Below, piece by piece: positions 10,597 through 19,710 of a stretch of DNA of 64,000 nt (its first letter is position 1; each line of letters starts with the position of its first letter). Source of the DNA: Uliginosibacterium sp. (GTDB lineage Bacteria; Pseudomonadota; Gammaproteobacteria; Burkholderiales; Rhodocyclaceae); contig JADKDZ010000007.1 in NCBI GenBank assembly GCA_016718265.1, positions 1 through 64,000 on the forward strand, in the 5' to 3' direction. The notes below the pieces were generated by a model, which worked only from the letters and a program-made list of their open reading frames with translations, was not told the DNA's origin and did not search any database. A program made the translations under genes and the position numbers.

Positions 10597-11804
10597 GCGG
10601 CCTCCGTGGCGATCAGGTCTTTTGCGGCTTTGCGGGCGAAGAAGCGTTTTTCCCACGCCAGCACGGCGAGCATGGCCAGCACGAGCAGCAGGTAGGTCAC
10701 GATCAGGCCGCCCTGCGGGCCGAAGACTTCGAGCAGATTGGTCTTGGGATAGTTGGTGGCAAGCGCGGGGGCGATGTCGTCCCACACGGCGGCCAGCACG
10801 GTGGCGCCAATGATGTTGCCGAAGCCGACCCACCAGTAATGCACCTGACCTTCCACCGCGCGGTACATCCAGCCAGTTTCGCAACCACCCGCCAGCACAA
10901 TGCCGAAGCCGAACAGCAATCCGCCGATCACGGCATTTGGCCCCATCCACATGATCTTGGCCGGCACGCCGAGTTGCACATAGCTGTACACGCCAATGGT
11001 GCTGACGGCCATGCCGATGATGATGGCCTTGGCCATCTGGGTGCGACCGGTCAGCCACAGATCACGGAAAGCTGAGGTAAAACACACTTGGGCACGTTCG
11101 ATGATCAGGCCGAAAGCCAAGCCGAACAGCGCCGCCAGACCAAGCTTGGGCATTTTGAACGTCGTGGCAATCGCCCATAAGGCAAAGGCGACAAACACCA
11201 GCATGCCAAGGCGGAAACGCCGCGCCGCGTGATCGGGGTGCTGCGTGAGTGGCTGGGCAGCCGACACCTTCTGCAGCTTCACCGGGATACGAAACACCGG
11301 CAGCATGGTGAAGCGCGCACCGAACCAGGAACCCGCGGCCGTCGCCAATGCGAAGAACCAGGCGTGCAGCGAGAATTGCGGAATGCCGGTGAAGAAGGCC
11401 GCCAGATTGCAGCCCATGGCCAGACGCGCACCGAAGCCAGCGATCATGCCACCCACGACCGCCTGCGCGATGCGGATGCGATGCTGCGGCAGGCGCAGCT
11501 TGACGTTATTCGCCCACAGCGCTGCCGACAAGCACCCCGCGAACATGCCGAGGATCATCATGCCGTCAATGCGGTCCAGCGGCGTACCTGCCAGCCCGAT
11601 CACCTTGAAGTAGCCCCAGTCCTCGGGATGCAGGCCCGCAAACTGCAGCAGATGGCCGCCCCAGCGCGTGAATTCGCCGGTCACAGCCCAGAAGGTGCCC
11701 GTAATGCCGAAGTAATAAGCTGAGAGCACCCCGGCGGCCAACACCGCAGGCAGCGGCGCCCAGAAGCGCACCAGATAGTTTTGTTTGAATACTTGCCAGT
11801 TCAT
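10593..11804 (-). CDS. yedE: YeeE/YedE-family membrane transporter YedE
   Basis: A 403-residue inner-membrane protein with about nine to ten hydrophobic helices, matching E. coli YedE throughout (GITGTFWAVTGEFTRWGG, WGYFKVIGL). Two repeated pore motifs with conserved cysteines are visible: GFGARLAMGCNLAAFFTG and FGIVLAGGCETGWMYRA. In the related thiosulfate channel TsuA such cysteines relay the sulfur substrate through the membrane. The coupled yedF probably receives the imported sulfur or selenium species. It lies 37 bp after pgeF and may share its transcript. Confidence 0.93.
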   Translation of the reverse strand: MNWQVFKQNYLVRFWAPLPAVLAAGVLSAYYFGITGTFWAVTGEFTRWGGHLLQFAGLHPEDWGYFKVIGLAGTPLDRIDGMMILGMFAGCLSAALWANNVKLRLPQHRIRIAQAVVGGMIAGFGARLAMGCNLAAFFTGIPQFSLHAWFFALATAAGSWFGARFTMLPVFRIPVKLQKVSAAQPLTQHPDHAARRFRLGMLVFVAFALWAIATTFKMPKLGLAALFGLAFGLIIERAQVCFTSAFRDLWLTGRTQMAKAIIIGMAVSTIGVYSYVQLGVPAKIMWMGPNAVIGGLLFGFGIVLAGGCETGWMYRAVEGQVHYWWVGFGNIIGATVLAAVWDDIAPALATNYPKTNLLEVFGPQGGLIVTYLLLVLAMLAVLAWEKRFFARKAAKDLIATEAA

Positions 11805-11841
11805 CAGAAGACTCTTTGCTCGCTAAGTTTGTGGTGCCACG

Positions 11842-12591
11842 CTATTCCAGCCAGATCAGGCTGGCTTGGCGGCCAGATTGTATGCCGTCGCGACGCGCTG
11901 AAAAAAAGCACGCTGACTCGGCAAACGTACAGCGCCCGCCGCCATACACCTGTGTCAGGCCAATTGATGCCAGACGCCGTCGGGCCAGGGTGTACAGATC
12001 CGCCTGCCACTTGCCCAGCCCGGCGCCCGGCGTGAAGGCGTCGCTCGCCCACGGGTCGTGTGCCAGAAACGCGTCACGTACCTCATCGCCGACTTCAAAT
12101 GCTGGCTGGCTGATCGCAGGCCCAAGCCAGGCCATGATCTCGCCGGCCGGCACCTGCATGGCCCGGACGGTGTTCTCGAGCACACCGCCGACAAGTCCGC
12201 GCCATCCCGCGTGTGCCGCGCCAACCACGGTGGCAGCACGATCGCAAAACAGCACCGGCAGGCAATCTGCGGTCATGACCGCACAGACCACCCCGCGCCG
12301 CCGCGCCACCACAGCATCGGCCTGGGTCTCCGGCAACATGGAATCGGCGTCCGCCACGGTAACGCCATGCACCTGCTGCAACCACATCGGCATTTGCCCC
12401 AGCTGCGCGGCCAGCAAGGCCCGGTTGTGGGCCACCGCAGGCGCGGCATCGCCAACATGGCGGGCGAGATTCAACCCCGCGTAGGGCCCCAGGCTGACGC
12501 CCCCCTGTCGCGTCGTCGAACACGCTCGGACCTCCGCAGGGGCAGGCCAGTCCGGGCTGATCAGGTCGATATCCACGCGCATTCTCCGCAT
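11842..12591 (-). CDS. pgeF: Peptidoglycan editing factor / purine nucleoside phosphorylase-like (YfiH family)
   Basis: A 249-residue member of the multicopper-oxidase-fold family DUF152. Metal-site motifs are LQQVHGV (His), MTADCLPV (Cys) and AAHAGWRGL (His), the conserved set of the family. Members have been reported to hydrolyse wrongly incorporated peptidoglycan precursors (PgeF) or to act on adenosine/inosine. Start is uncertain: ATG 12591 or the in-frame ATG at 12582; neither has a well-spaced ribosome site. The bamC terminator lies just upstream, so a promoter should lie between them or the gene is read through. Confidence 0.9.
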   Translation of the reverse strand: MRRMRVDIDLISPDWPAPAEVRACSTTRQGGVSLGPYAGLNLARHVGDAAPAVAHNRALLAAQLGQMPMWLQQVHGVTVADADSMLPETQADAVVARRRGVVCAVMTADCLPVLFCDRAATVVGAAHAGWRGLVGGVLENTVRAMQVPAGEIMAWLGPAISQPAFEVGDEVRDAFLAHDPWASDAFTPGAGLGKWQADLYTLARRRLASIGLTQVYGGGRCTFAESACFFSARRDGIQSGRQASLIWLE

Positions 12592-12597
12592 ATGAAA

Positions 12598-12628
12598 ACG
12601 GGCAAGCCTCGCCAGAGAGCTTGCCCGT
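12598..12628 (-). terminator. Terminator of dapA-bamC
   Basis: ACGGGCAAGC and GCTTGCCCGT form a 10-bp perfect stem with an 11-nt loop, and on the minus strand the hairpin is followed by TTTTC. It lies 20 bp after the bamC stop. Confidence 0.8.
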
Positions 12629-12647
12629 GATGAAGCTTGGCGAGCGC

Positions 12648-13775
12648 TTACTTCAGCTCGTCGTACAGCAAGTTGAGGATTTCGCGCGAAGCGTCTTCCG
12701 GCGCTTCGTCACCATCGCGCGTCAGCACATAAACATCTGTTGCGCCATCGTCAATCGATTCGAGTACCACGCGGAACTGATCGGTACCCGCTTCTTTCTT
12801 CTCCCAGAAAGCGAGCTTGGACCACCAGCTCTTGCCGGTCTTGGGATCTTCCCGCGTATCGATATAACGCACGAAGTAAGTATTGGACCCGCGATCACGG
12901 TCTTCAACCACCACGCCAACTCGGTCCAGTGCCAAGCCGACCTGACGCCACACGCGATCAATTGCGCCGTCAACCTCCAGCCGTTCGCCACCATCCATCA
13001 GGAACGCCCGGGCAACCTGTACCACTTCCTTGCTGCCCGCGTCAGGCACGACCTGCTTGACGAGTTGCTTCTCAACCCCGAGGCTCATCGCAAAACGCCG
13101 CATGAACTGCACTTCGAGATCCGGGTCCACCGCACGCGGCTGCCAGCGGGTCTCACGATCGATGCTGACTTCTTCCATGCCACGGTGGCTGATGTAGACC
13201 TCCACCTGACCGGTCGTGGCAGACTTCTCGACACGGGTACGGAATTTATCCATCTCGCCCGTGCTGTAGAGTGTGCCCAGGGTCTTGCCCAGGAAGCCCC
13301 GGATTCCACCCAGGGGAAGCTTGGCTTTGTTCTCTGCCCACTCGGTCTCCATGATGCCGAGCTCAGGTTTGTCGACCTTGATCTGGAAACCGTTGTCCTG
13401 CCAGAACTGGCGCAACTGCGACCAGACACTGTCCGGCGTGCCGGGCACGACCAGCCAGCGTTGCGAACCTGCCCGTTCCACACGTACCTTGGAGAACTTC
13501 GGCACGACGGTTTCCGCACCTTCCGCCGTCCGCGCGCCGTCCTGGGCGTAACTGGAATACGTGGCAGAACTCTTGCCGAAATCCTGATACGCAAATCGCG
13601 GATCACGGCTCGGCGTAATCAGATCGGGTGGCACCGCCAATGACGAGCGGCTCTCGTACGAGGAGCCATCGGTGCGGTAGTCGGCATCTTCCGCTTTCTT
13701 GCTGCCGAACAGGCTGCATCCAACAAGCGTGACGCAGGCCAGCCCGGTCAGGCTACGAGACAGCAATGCTTTCAT
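12648..13775 (-). CDS. bamC: Outer-membrane assembly lipoprotein BamC
   Basis: A 375-residue lipoprotein of the BAM complex, which inserts beta-barrel proteins into the outer membrane. The ATG at 13775 has a strong GAGGGAG ribosome site and gives a lipoprotein signal ending in LVGC with Cys20; the longer open frame upstream is not used. The mature protein begins with the unstructured BamD-binding region (SSLAVPPDLITPSRDPRF), followed by two helix-grip domains (~100-215 and ~230-370). It is 10 bp downstream of dapA, the classical dapA-bamC (nlpB) order, and ends at a terminator. Confidence 0.93.
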   Translation of the reverse strand: MKALLSRSLTGLACVTLVGCSLFGSKKAEDADYRTDGSSYESRSSLAVPPDLITPSRDPRFAYQDFGKSSATYSSYAQDGARTAEGAETVVPKFSKVRVERAGSQRWLVVPGTPDSVWSQLRQFWQDNGFQIKVDKPELGIMETEWAENKAKLPLGGIRGFLGKTLGTLYSTGEMDKFRTRVEKSATTGQVEVYISHRGMEEVSIDRETRWQPRAVDPDLEVQFMRRFAMSLGVEKQLVKQVVPDAGSKEVVQVARAFLMDGGERLEVDGAIDRVWRQVGLALDRVGVVVEDRDRGSNTYFVRYIDTREDPKTGKSWWSKLAFWEKKEAGTDQFRVVLESIDDGATDVYVLTRDGDEAPEDASREILNLLYDELK

Positions 13776-13785
13776 TACATCTCCC

Positions 13786-14664
13786 TCAGAACTGGATGCG
13801 AGCCGCACGCAAAGCATTGCGCACGCGCTCGTGAAAATTCTCGGACAACCGGGTGAGCGGCAGACGAATCACGCCGCCGATCAAGCCCATTTGTTCAGCG
13901 GCCCACTTCACAGGTATCGGATTCGCCTCGCAGAACAGATCACGGTTGAGCAGGAACAGCTGACGATTGATTTCGTTGGCGCGAGCAAGGTTCCCTGCAC
14001 GCGCGGCAACACACAACTCGTGCATCAGGCGCGGCGCGACGTTGGCCGTGACCGAGATCACGCCGTGACCGCCGAGCAGCATGAAAGCCATCGATGTCAT
14101 GTCGTCGCCACTGTAGAGCGCAAAGTCTGCAGGCGCCCGCATGGCCAGATCGGTCACGCGTTCGATACTCCCCGTCGCATCCTTCAGGCCCACGATCCCC
14201 GGCAACTGCGCCAGCCTCAAGACCGTGTCATTCGAAAGATCTGCCACCGTGCGCCCGGGCACGTTGTACAAGATCACTGGAAGATCCACCGCCTCGGCAA
14301 TAGCCTTGAAGTGCTGATACAGCCCCTCTTGCGTCGGCTTGTTGTAGTAAGGCACGACCGACAAGCCGGCCACCGCCCCCACTGATTTGGCAAAACGTGT
14401 CAGCTCGATCGCTTCGGCAGTGGAATTCGCCCCGGTACCGGCGATCACTGGCACACGGCCTGCCGAATGCTCCGCCGCGACGCGGATCAGCTCACAGTGC
14501 TCGTCAACCGAAACAGTCGGCGACTCTCCCGTGGTCCCGACGATGACAAGCCCGTCGGTGCCTTCTTTCAGGTGGAAATCGATCAATGAACGGAAGCGCG
14601 GGAGGTCGAGGCGGCCCGCCTCATCCATGGGCGTCACAAGCGCGACAAGTGAACCGGTGATCAT
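13786..14664 (-). CDS. dapA: 4-hydroxy-tetrahydrodipicolinate synthase
   Basis: A 292-residue cytosolic TIM-barrel enzyme condensing pyruvate with aspartate semialdehyde, the first step of the lysine/diaminopimelate branch. Seen motifs: GTTGESPT (substrate loop), VVPYYNKPTQEGLYQHF with the catalytic Tyr, YNVPGRT, and GLKDATG with the Schiff-base Lys. Length is standard. It is the first gene of the dapA-bamC operon, so cell-wall precursor supply is coupled to outer-membrane assembly. Confidence 0.97.
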   Translation of the reverse strand: MITGSLVALVTPMDEAGRLDLPRFRSLIDFHLKEGTDGLVIVGTTGESPTVSVDEHCELIRVAAEHSAGRVPVIAGTGANSTAEAIELTRFAKSVGAVAGLSVVPYYNKPTQEGLYQHFKAIAEAVDLPVILYNVPGRTVADLSNDTVLRLAQLPGIVGLKDATGSIERVTDLAMRAPADFALYSGDDMTSMAFMLLGGHGVISVTANVAPRLMHELCVAARAGNLARANEINRQLFLLNRDLFCEANPIPVKWAAEQMGLIGGVIRLPLTRLSENFHERVRNALRAARIQF

Positions 14665-14733
14665 GCTTGGATCAAAAGCTGTAAACGAAAGGCTGCGATT
14701 GTAACCGAAGCTGCATGGACCTCGCGCAGCATT

Positions 14734-15660
14734 TCACGGGTGGCTTAACGCGGCCAGATGCAGCGCTACGCAGCGGCCCAGGGCGTCCAGGTTGTAACCG
14801 CCTTCAAGCGTCGACACGATGCGTCCCTCGCAATGCGCCTCGGCAAAACTTCGGATGCGCTGGCTGATCCAGGCAAAATCTGCGTCCACCATCCCGAGCG
14901 AGGCCATCTCGTCTTCGCAGTGCGCATCAAAGCCTGCCGACACAAAGAGCATTTGCGGGCGATGCGCTAGCAAGGCGGGCAGCCAGACCGCTTCGAACAC
15001 GGCCTGCATGCGCTCACCCGTGCTGCCGGAGGGCAGCGCAACATTGATCAGGTGAGGCGCCAAGGGCTGCAGGCCGGAGTAGGGAAACAAAGGGTGCTGA
15101 AAAAAGCCGACCATGAGCACGCGCGGATCTGCAGCGAAAATGTTCTCGGTACCGTTACCGTGATGCACATCGAAATCAATGATTGCAACGCGTGAGAGGC
15201 CAAGCACTTCGATCGCGTGCCTTGCGGCAACCGCAATATTGTTGAAGAAACAGAAACCCATGGCCTGCAGGCGCTCGGCATGATGCCCTGGCGGGCGCAC
15301 CGCACAGAAGGCATTGCGCACCTTGCCGGCCACAACCAGCTCAGTCGCCAGAATGCCCGCACCCGCCGCGCGCAGGGCGGCCTTCAGCGTGTGCGGACCA
15401 AACGCGGTATCGGGATCCAGGTGAACGATGCCGTGCTCCGGCTGCAACTCGAACAAGGCATCAACGTAGGCCGGGGCATGCGCCCGATACAGTTGCGCAC
15501 GCGAAGCTTCGGGCGCCTCATGCTTCGAGAGGAACTTATCCAGCCCGGCGGCGGACAAAGCGGCGTAAAGGGCGGTCAGCCTCTCTGGGCTTTCCGGATG
15601 CTCGGCACCCATGCTGTGCAACCAGCAGTCTGGGTGCGACACCAGCGCAGTATGCGTCAT
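14734..15660 (-). CDS. Histone-deacetylase-family (AcuC/HDAC-like) hydrolase
   Basis: A 308-residue zinc hydrolase of the arginase/deacetylase fold. Motifs: RPPGHHAE (two active-site His), IDFDVHHGNGTE (zinc-binding Asp and His), SAGFDAH (second zinc Asp region) and EGGYN near the end. ATG 15660 has GGAG ten bases upstream; the longer frame beyond it overlaps the divergent promoter region. Bacterial relatives remove acetyl groups from acetyl-lysine (AcuC acts on acetyl-CoA synthetase) or from acetylpolyamines. The substrate here is not known. Confidence 0.9.
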   Translation of the reverse strand: MTHTALVSHPDCWLHSMGAEHPESPERLTALYAALSAAGLDKFLSKHEAPEASRAQLYRAHAPAYVDALFELQPEHGIVHLDPDTAFGPHTLKAALRAAGAGILATELVVAGKVRNAFCAVRPPGHHAERLQAMGFCFFNNIAVAARHAIEVLGLSRVAIIDFDVHHGNGTENIFAADPRVLMVGFFQHPLFPYSGLQPLAPHLINVALPSGSTGERMQAVFEAVWLPALLAHRPQMLFVSAGFDAHCEDEMASLGMVDADFAWISQRIRSFAEAHCEGRIVSTLEGGYNLDALGRCVALHLAALSHP

Positions 15661-15831
15661 GTCGGGTCGTCTCCTGCCAGGCTCACCTCGTCGTCGGCGA
15701 AGGTGGCACGCATGTATTTTTGGGTTGTTGCAACAGTATGCTATCGCCCGCAAGGCCAACGCAACGCCTGCAAGCCAGAGCTGCCGCTTGCCCGCATAAT
15801 GGCGGCACATAACAAAACGATACAGAGAACC

Positions 15832-16761
15832 ATGCTCATCCCCACTGACAGTACCCGGCTTTGCCATCAGATTTTGTCGCAACTGGGCACCATTCTGCTC
15901 GGCAAACCGCACGCATTGCGCCTGTCGCTCGCCTGCCTGCTGGCGCGCGGGCACTTGCTGATCGAAGACTTGCCCGGCGTCGGCAAGACCACCCTGGCAC
16001 ATGCACTGTCCCGTTCACTCGGACTGGAGTTTCAGCGAGTGCAGTTCACCAGTGACCTCCTGCCCGCCGACCTGATCGGCGTATCGATCTTCGACGCCAG
16101 CCAGCACAGCTTCAGTTTTCATCCCGGCCCGATCTTTACCCAGGTATTGCTTGCAGACGAGATCAACCGTACGACACCCAAAACCCAGAGTGCGCTGCTT
16201 GAAGCCATGGAAGAGCGCCAGGTCACCGCTGACGGCACCACGCGCGCGCTGCCAGACCCGTTTTTTGTGATCGCGACACAAAACCCATCCCGACAGATCG
16301 GCACCTTTCCGCTCCCCGAATCTCAGCTGGATCGCTTCCTGATGCGGATCTCGCTCGGACTGCCCGATGCGCAAGCCGAACGCGCGTTACTCGCGGGGCA
16401 GGACCGGCGCGAGCTGCTGAACCAGCTCGCTTCGGCCACATCCGCCGACGTACTTGGCAAGCTGCAGAACGAAGTGCGCGAAATTTACGTTGGCGATCGC
16501 CTGCTTGACTATGTTCAGGCCTTGCTGGCGGCCAGTCGCAATCTGCCCGATCTGGCGCAGGGGCTGAGCCCGCGTTGCGGGATAGGTCTGCTGGCGGCCT
16601 CACGGGCCTGGGCGATGATCGAGGGGCGCGACCACGTCCGTCCGGAAGATGTGCAAGCGGTGTTCCCGTCGGTCGCAGCCCATCGCCTGAACGCGACGGA
16701 CGGCCGCGCCAGCGGCGTGCTCCTGGCGCGCCAACTGCTCGAAACAGTAGCGCTGCCTTGA
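15832..16761 (+). CDS. MoxR-family AAA+ ATPase
   Basis: A 309-residue AAA+ ATPase. Walker A is EDLPGVGKTT near residue 47, Walker B VLLADEINR near 107, followed by sensor segment FFVIATQNPSRQIGTFPLPE and arginine-finger-like LDRFLMRI. MoxR proteins act as chaperones, often with von Willebrand or DUF58 partners. First gene of an overlapping set with DUF58, transglutaminase and MltB genes. ATG 15832 is chosen; a longer frame to 15217 overlaps the divergent deacetylase gene and is not supported. Confidence 0.93.
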   Translation: MLIPTDSTRLCHQILSQLGTILLGKPHALRLSLACLLARGHLLIEDLPGVGKTTLAHALSRSLGLEFQRVQFTSDLLPADLIGVSIFDASQHSFSFHPGPIFTQVLLADEINRTTPKTQSALLEAMEERQVTADGTTRALPDPFFVIATQNPSRQIGTFPLPESQLDRFLMRISLGLPDAQAERALLAGQDRRELLNQLASATSADVLGKLQNEVREIYVGDRLLDYVQALLAASRNLPDLAQGLSPRCGIGLLAASRAWAMIEGRDHVRPEDVQAVFPSVAAHRLNATDGRASGVLLARQLLETVALP

Positions 16762-17759
16762 GTCGCAAGAAACAACCGGTCGCCAATGTGCGACCCGGCT
16801 GGCTGCGTCGCCAGTTCCTGCGCTGGGCGTCGCGTCGCGCGCCTGAACAGCAGCCGATTCTCCTGCGCCAGTCACGGGTTTACGTCCTCCCGACCGGCGC
16901 GGGTCTGGCGCTCGTGGCCACACTGGGCGTCATGCTGCTGGCCTCGATCAACTACAACCTGTCACTGGGCTACGGATTCACTTTTCTGATAGCGGGGAGC
17001 GGTCTTGCCCACATCCTGCACAGCTGGCGCAGTCTGGTCGGCCTTGAAGCCATCGTCAGCGCAGATGCCGAAGCATTCGCCGGCGAACTCGCGCATTTCT
17101 CGGTCAAGCTGCGCAACCCGCACACCCGCGAGCGCCCTGGGCTCGTGATGCTCGACGTGCACGGGCAGGCACAAGCCGGAGTCGATCTGCAGGCGCTCAG
17201 CAGCGCGAGCCTGCGGCTGAGCATCCCGGCAACGCGACGTGGCCGCTTGCGCCCGGACCTGATTGTGCTGGAAACACGCCAGCCGCTGGGGTGGATTCGG
17301 GCATGGGCCTATCTGCGCCCGGCGGTCGAGCAGATCGTATACCCGGCCAGAGTCGGCACCTACCCCCTGCCCTACGGCACCGGCGAGGGGCACGAGGGTG
17401 AAGGCCCCCGGGTCGGCGGACAGGATGATTTTGCGGGGATCCGTGATTTTCGCAGCGGAGACTCCTTGCGCCACGTAGCCTGGAAAAGCCTCGCCCGTGG
17501 CCAGGGGATGCTGACCAAGGAGTTTGAAGGCCACTCGTCGCTAGAGCTGGTTTTCGACTACGCCTCGCTGCCAGCCGACATGTCGCTTGAGGATCGCCTG
17601 TCCCAGCTCACCGCCTGGATCGACGAAGCGCGGCGGGAAGGGCTGCGCGCGGCCCTGATCCTGCCACATGCGCAATACGGCCCGGCTGATAGTCCTGAGC
17701 ATTTCCGCGAGTGCTTGCGCCAACTCGCACTGTTCGGCACGAGAGACGCGCATGACTAA
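16758..17759 (+). CDS. DUF58 domain membrane protein
   Basis: A 333-residue protein with two adjacent hydrophobic segments near residues 48-88, then a soluble domain. The DUF58 signature is visible in GGQDDFAGIRDFRSGDSLRHVAWKS and LTKEFEG. The best start is the TTG at 16758, which overlaps the MoxR stop as TTGA; no ATG lies near. The C terminus overlaps the transglutaminase start by 8 bp. DUF58 proteins occur with MoxR ATPases across bacteria and are thought to be envelope-linked; their biochemical function is not established. Confidence 0.88.
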   Translation: MSRKKQPVANVRPGWLRRQFLRWASRRAPEQQPILLRQSRVYVLPTGAGLALVATLGVMLLASINYNLSLGYGFTFLIAGSGLAHILHSWRSLVGLEAIVSADAEAFAGELAHFSVKLRNPHTRERPGLVMLDVHGQAQAGVDLQALSSASLRLSIPATRRGRLRPDLIVLETRQPLGWIRAWAYLRPAVEQIVYPARVGTYPLPYGTGEGHEGEGPRVGGQDDFAGIRDFRSGDSLRHVAWKSLARGQGMLTKEFEGHSSLELVFDYASLPADMSLEDRLSQLTAWIDEARREGLRAALILPHAQYGPADSPEHFRECLRQLALFGTRDAHD

Positions 17760-19710
17760 GCATCAGCCGCTGACCGGCCCCGGCTCGCTGCAGTTGATCC
17801 TGACCTGCAGCCTGGCCCTCGCGCCCTTCCTTGCCACCCAAGCCTGGCCGTTCAGTGCGCTCGCCGTGCTGCTCCTGCTGTGGCGGCTCTGGTTGAGCCG
17901 CAGCCGCACCCTTGTCCCCCCACGCGTGCTGCTGGTGCTCATCGGCCTATTCGGGATCGGACTCTCGCTCTACCAGTTCAAGACCGTTTTTGGCAAAGAC
18001 GCGGGCCTTGCCATGCTGAGTCTGCTACTGCCACTCAAGCTGCTGGAGACGCGGAGCTCCCGAGACGCCCGTGTAGCGATGCTGCTCGCATGTTTTCTGC
18101 TCACCGGGCAATTCCTGATCGCCCAGACAATGGCGATGGCCAGCCTGGTACTGATCTGCACGCTCGGTGTCCTTGCTACCACGGCACAGGTGCAGCAGCC
18201 TGGCCTCAGCTTTCGGAAAACGCTTTCGATCGCCGCACGGCTCCTGCTGACAGGCATCCCGATGATGCTGGTGCTGTTTCTGTTCTTCCCCCGCGTCGAT
18301 GGCCCGCTCTGGCGGCTGCCGATCGATGCCGGTGGCGCCCGGACGGGCCTCTCGGATTCAATGACACCGGGTTCGATCAGCAGCCTGATCCAGTCTGGCG
18401 AGATCGTATTCCGCGCCAGTTTCGAGGGCGAAATACCTCCACCCGCCCTCCTTTACTGGCGCGCACTGGTCCTGAACCGCTTCGATGGCCGGACCTGGGA
18501 GGCCGGCCTTGCCCTGCGTGGCGAGGCACCAAAGTACCCGCTTGAAGGGAAGCAGTACCGCTATACCCTCACGCTGGAAGCCCAGAATCAGCCCTGGCTG
18601 TTGGCGCTTGATTACCCGGCGGGCGCGGTCAGCGACGCGTACTACATGTCGGACTACTCATTACGTTCTGCCCGCCCGGTGGTCGCGCGCAAACGCTTCA
18701 CGCTCTCTGCCTATCCGCACACGCCAGTCGGCATCGATGAAGGACTGCAGCCCCGTGCAGTCGCACTTTCCTTGCCAGAAAACAGCAATCCGCGCACGCA
18801 GGCACTGGGCAGGCGCATTGCGACGCAGTTCGCGCGCGCGGAGCAACGCGTCGAACAGGGCATACAGGCCATGCAGCAAGCGAGGCTTCTGTACACATTG
18901 TCACCCCCGACAATGGGGCTCCACGCCGCTGACGAATTCCTGTTTGATAACAAGAAAGGTTTCTGCGAGCACTTTGCCAGCGCGTTTGTCGTCATGATGC
19001 GTGCCGCGAATGTCCCTGCGCGTGTCGTCACCGGCTACCAGGGCGGCGAACTGAACCCGATCGACGGCACGCTGGTGATCCGTCAGTCCGACGCGCATGC
19101 CTGGGCAGAAGTCTGGCTGGCCGACCGTGGCTGGGTAAGGATTGACCCGACCGCCGCCAGCGCACCGCGCCGGATAGATCAAGGGATAGGAAGCGCCCTG
19201 CCGGCAGGAGAGGCGCTGCCGCTGACTCTTCGGGCTAATCTGCGCCTGCTTACGAATCTGCGCTACCGCTGGGAGGCCATCAACAATGGCTGGAATCAGT
19301 GGGTGCTGGGCTACAACGCTGACAGACAGCTCGATTTCATGCGCCGGATCGGCATTCCAGATCCGGACTGGAGCAAACTCGCCGCCTTGCTAGGTACTGG
19401 CATCGCGCTCTGGATGGCCTGGCTCGCCCTGCAAAGCCTGCCAAAGCGCCCGCGTCGTGATCCGCTTGATCGTTGCTGGCAGGATTTCTGCCGACGCTTG
19501 GGCCGGCACAATATTCAGCATTCACCCTGGGAGTCTGTCTCGACTTTCACGCACCGGGCGCAAATGGCACTCCCCGCGCATGCTGATGATATCGCCCGGA
19601 TCAGTGAAGAATATGCCGTACTGCGCTACGGTCGCAAAGCGGCTCAGCAAGACGATATCGCGCGGCTACGTGCCTGGATCAACGCTTTCAACCCCTCTCG
19701 ACGATCATGA
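17752..19710 (+). CDS. tgpA: TgpA-type transglutaminase-like membrane protein (DUF3488)
   Basis: A 652-residue inner-membrane protein. About six N-terminal helices (to ~190) are followed by a periplasmic transglutaminase domain and one more helix near 550. The catalytic triad is visible: Cys in KKGFCEHFASAF (~405), His in SDAHAWAEVW (~449) and Asp in RIDPTAA (~464). The Pseudomonas homologue TgpA is essential. The MoxR-DUF58-TgpA order is conserved; with the following lytic transglycosylase it suggests a cell-wall or envelope-protein modifying unit. Its physiological substrate is unknown. Confidence 0.9.
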   Translation: MTKHQPLTGPGSLQLILTCSLALAPFLATQAWPFSALAVLLLLWRLWLSRSRTLVPPRVLLVLIGLFGIGLSLYQFKTVFGKDAGLAMLSLLLPLKLLETRSSRDARVAMLLACFLLTGQFLIAQTMAMASLVLICTLGVLATTAQVQQPGLSFRKTLSIAARLLLTGIPMMLVLFLFFPRVDGPLWRLPIDAGGARTGLSDSMTPGSISSLIQSGEIVFRASFEGEIPPPALLYWRALVLNRFDGRTWEAGLALRGEAPKYPLEGKQYRYTLTLEAQNQPWLLALDYPAGAVSDAYYMSDYSLRSARPVVARKRFTLSAYPHTPVGIDEGLQPRAVALSLPENSNPRTQALGRRIATQFARAEQRVEQGIQAMQQARLLYTLSPPTMGLHAADEFLFDNKKGFCEHFASAFVVMMRAANVPARVVTGYQGGELNPIDGTLVIRQSDAHAWAEVWLADRGWVRIDPTAASAPRRIDQGIGSALPAGEALPLTLRANLRLLTNLRYRWEAINNGWNQWVLGYNADRQLDFMRRIGIPDPDWSKLAALLGTGIALWMAWLALQSLPKRPRRDPLDRCWQDFCRRLGRHNIQHSPWESVSTFTHRAQMALPAHADDIARISEEYAVLRYGRKAAQQDDIARLRAWINAFNPSRRS

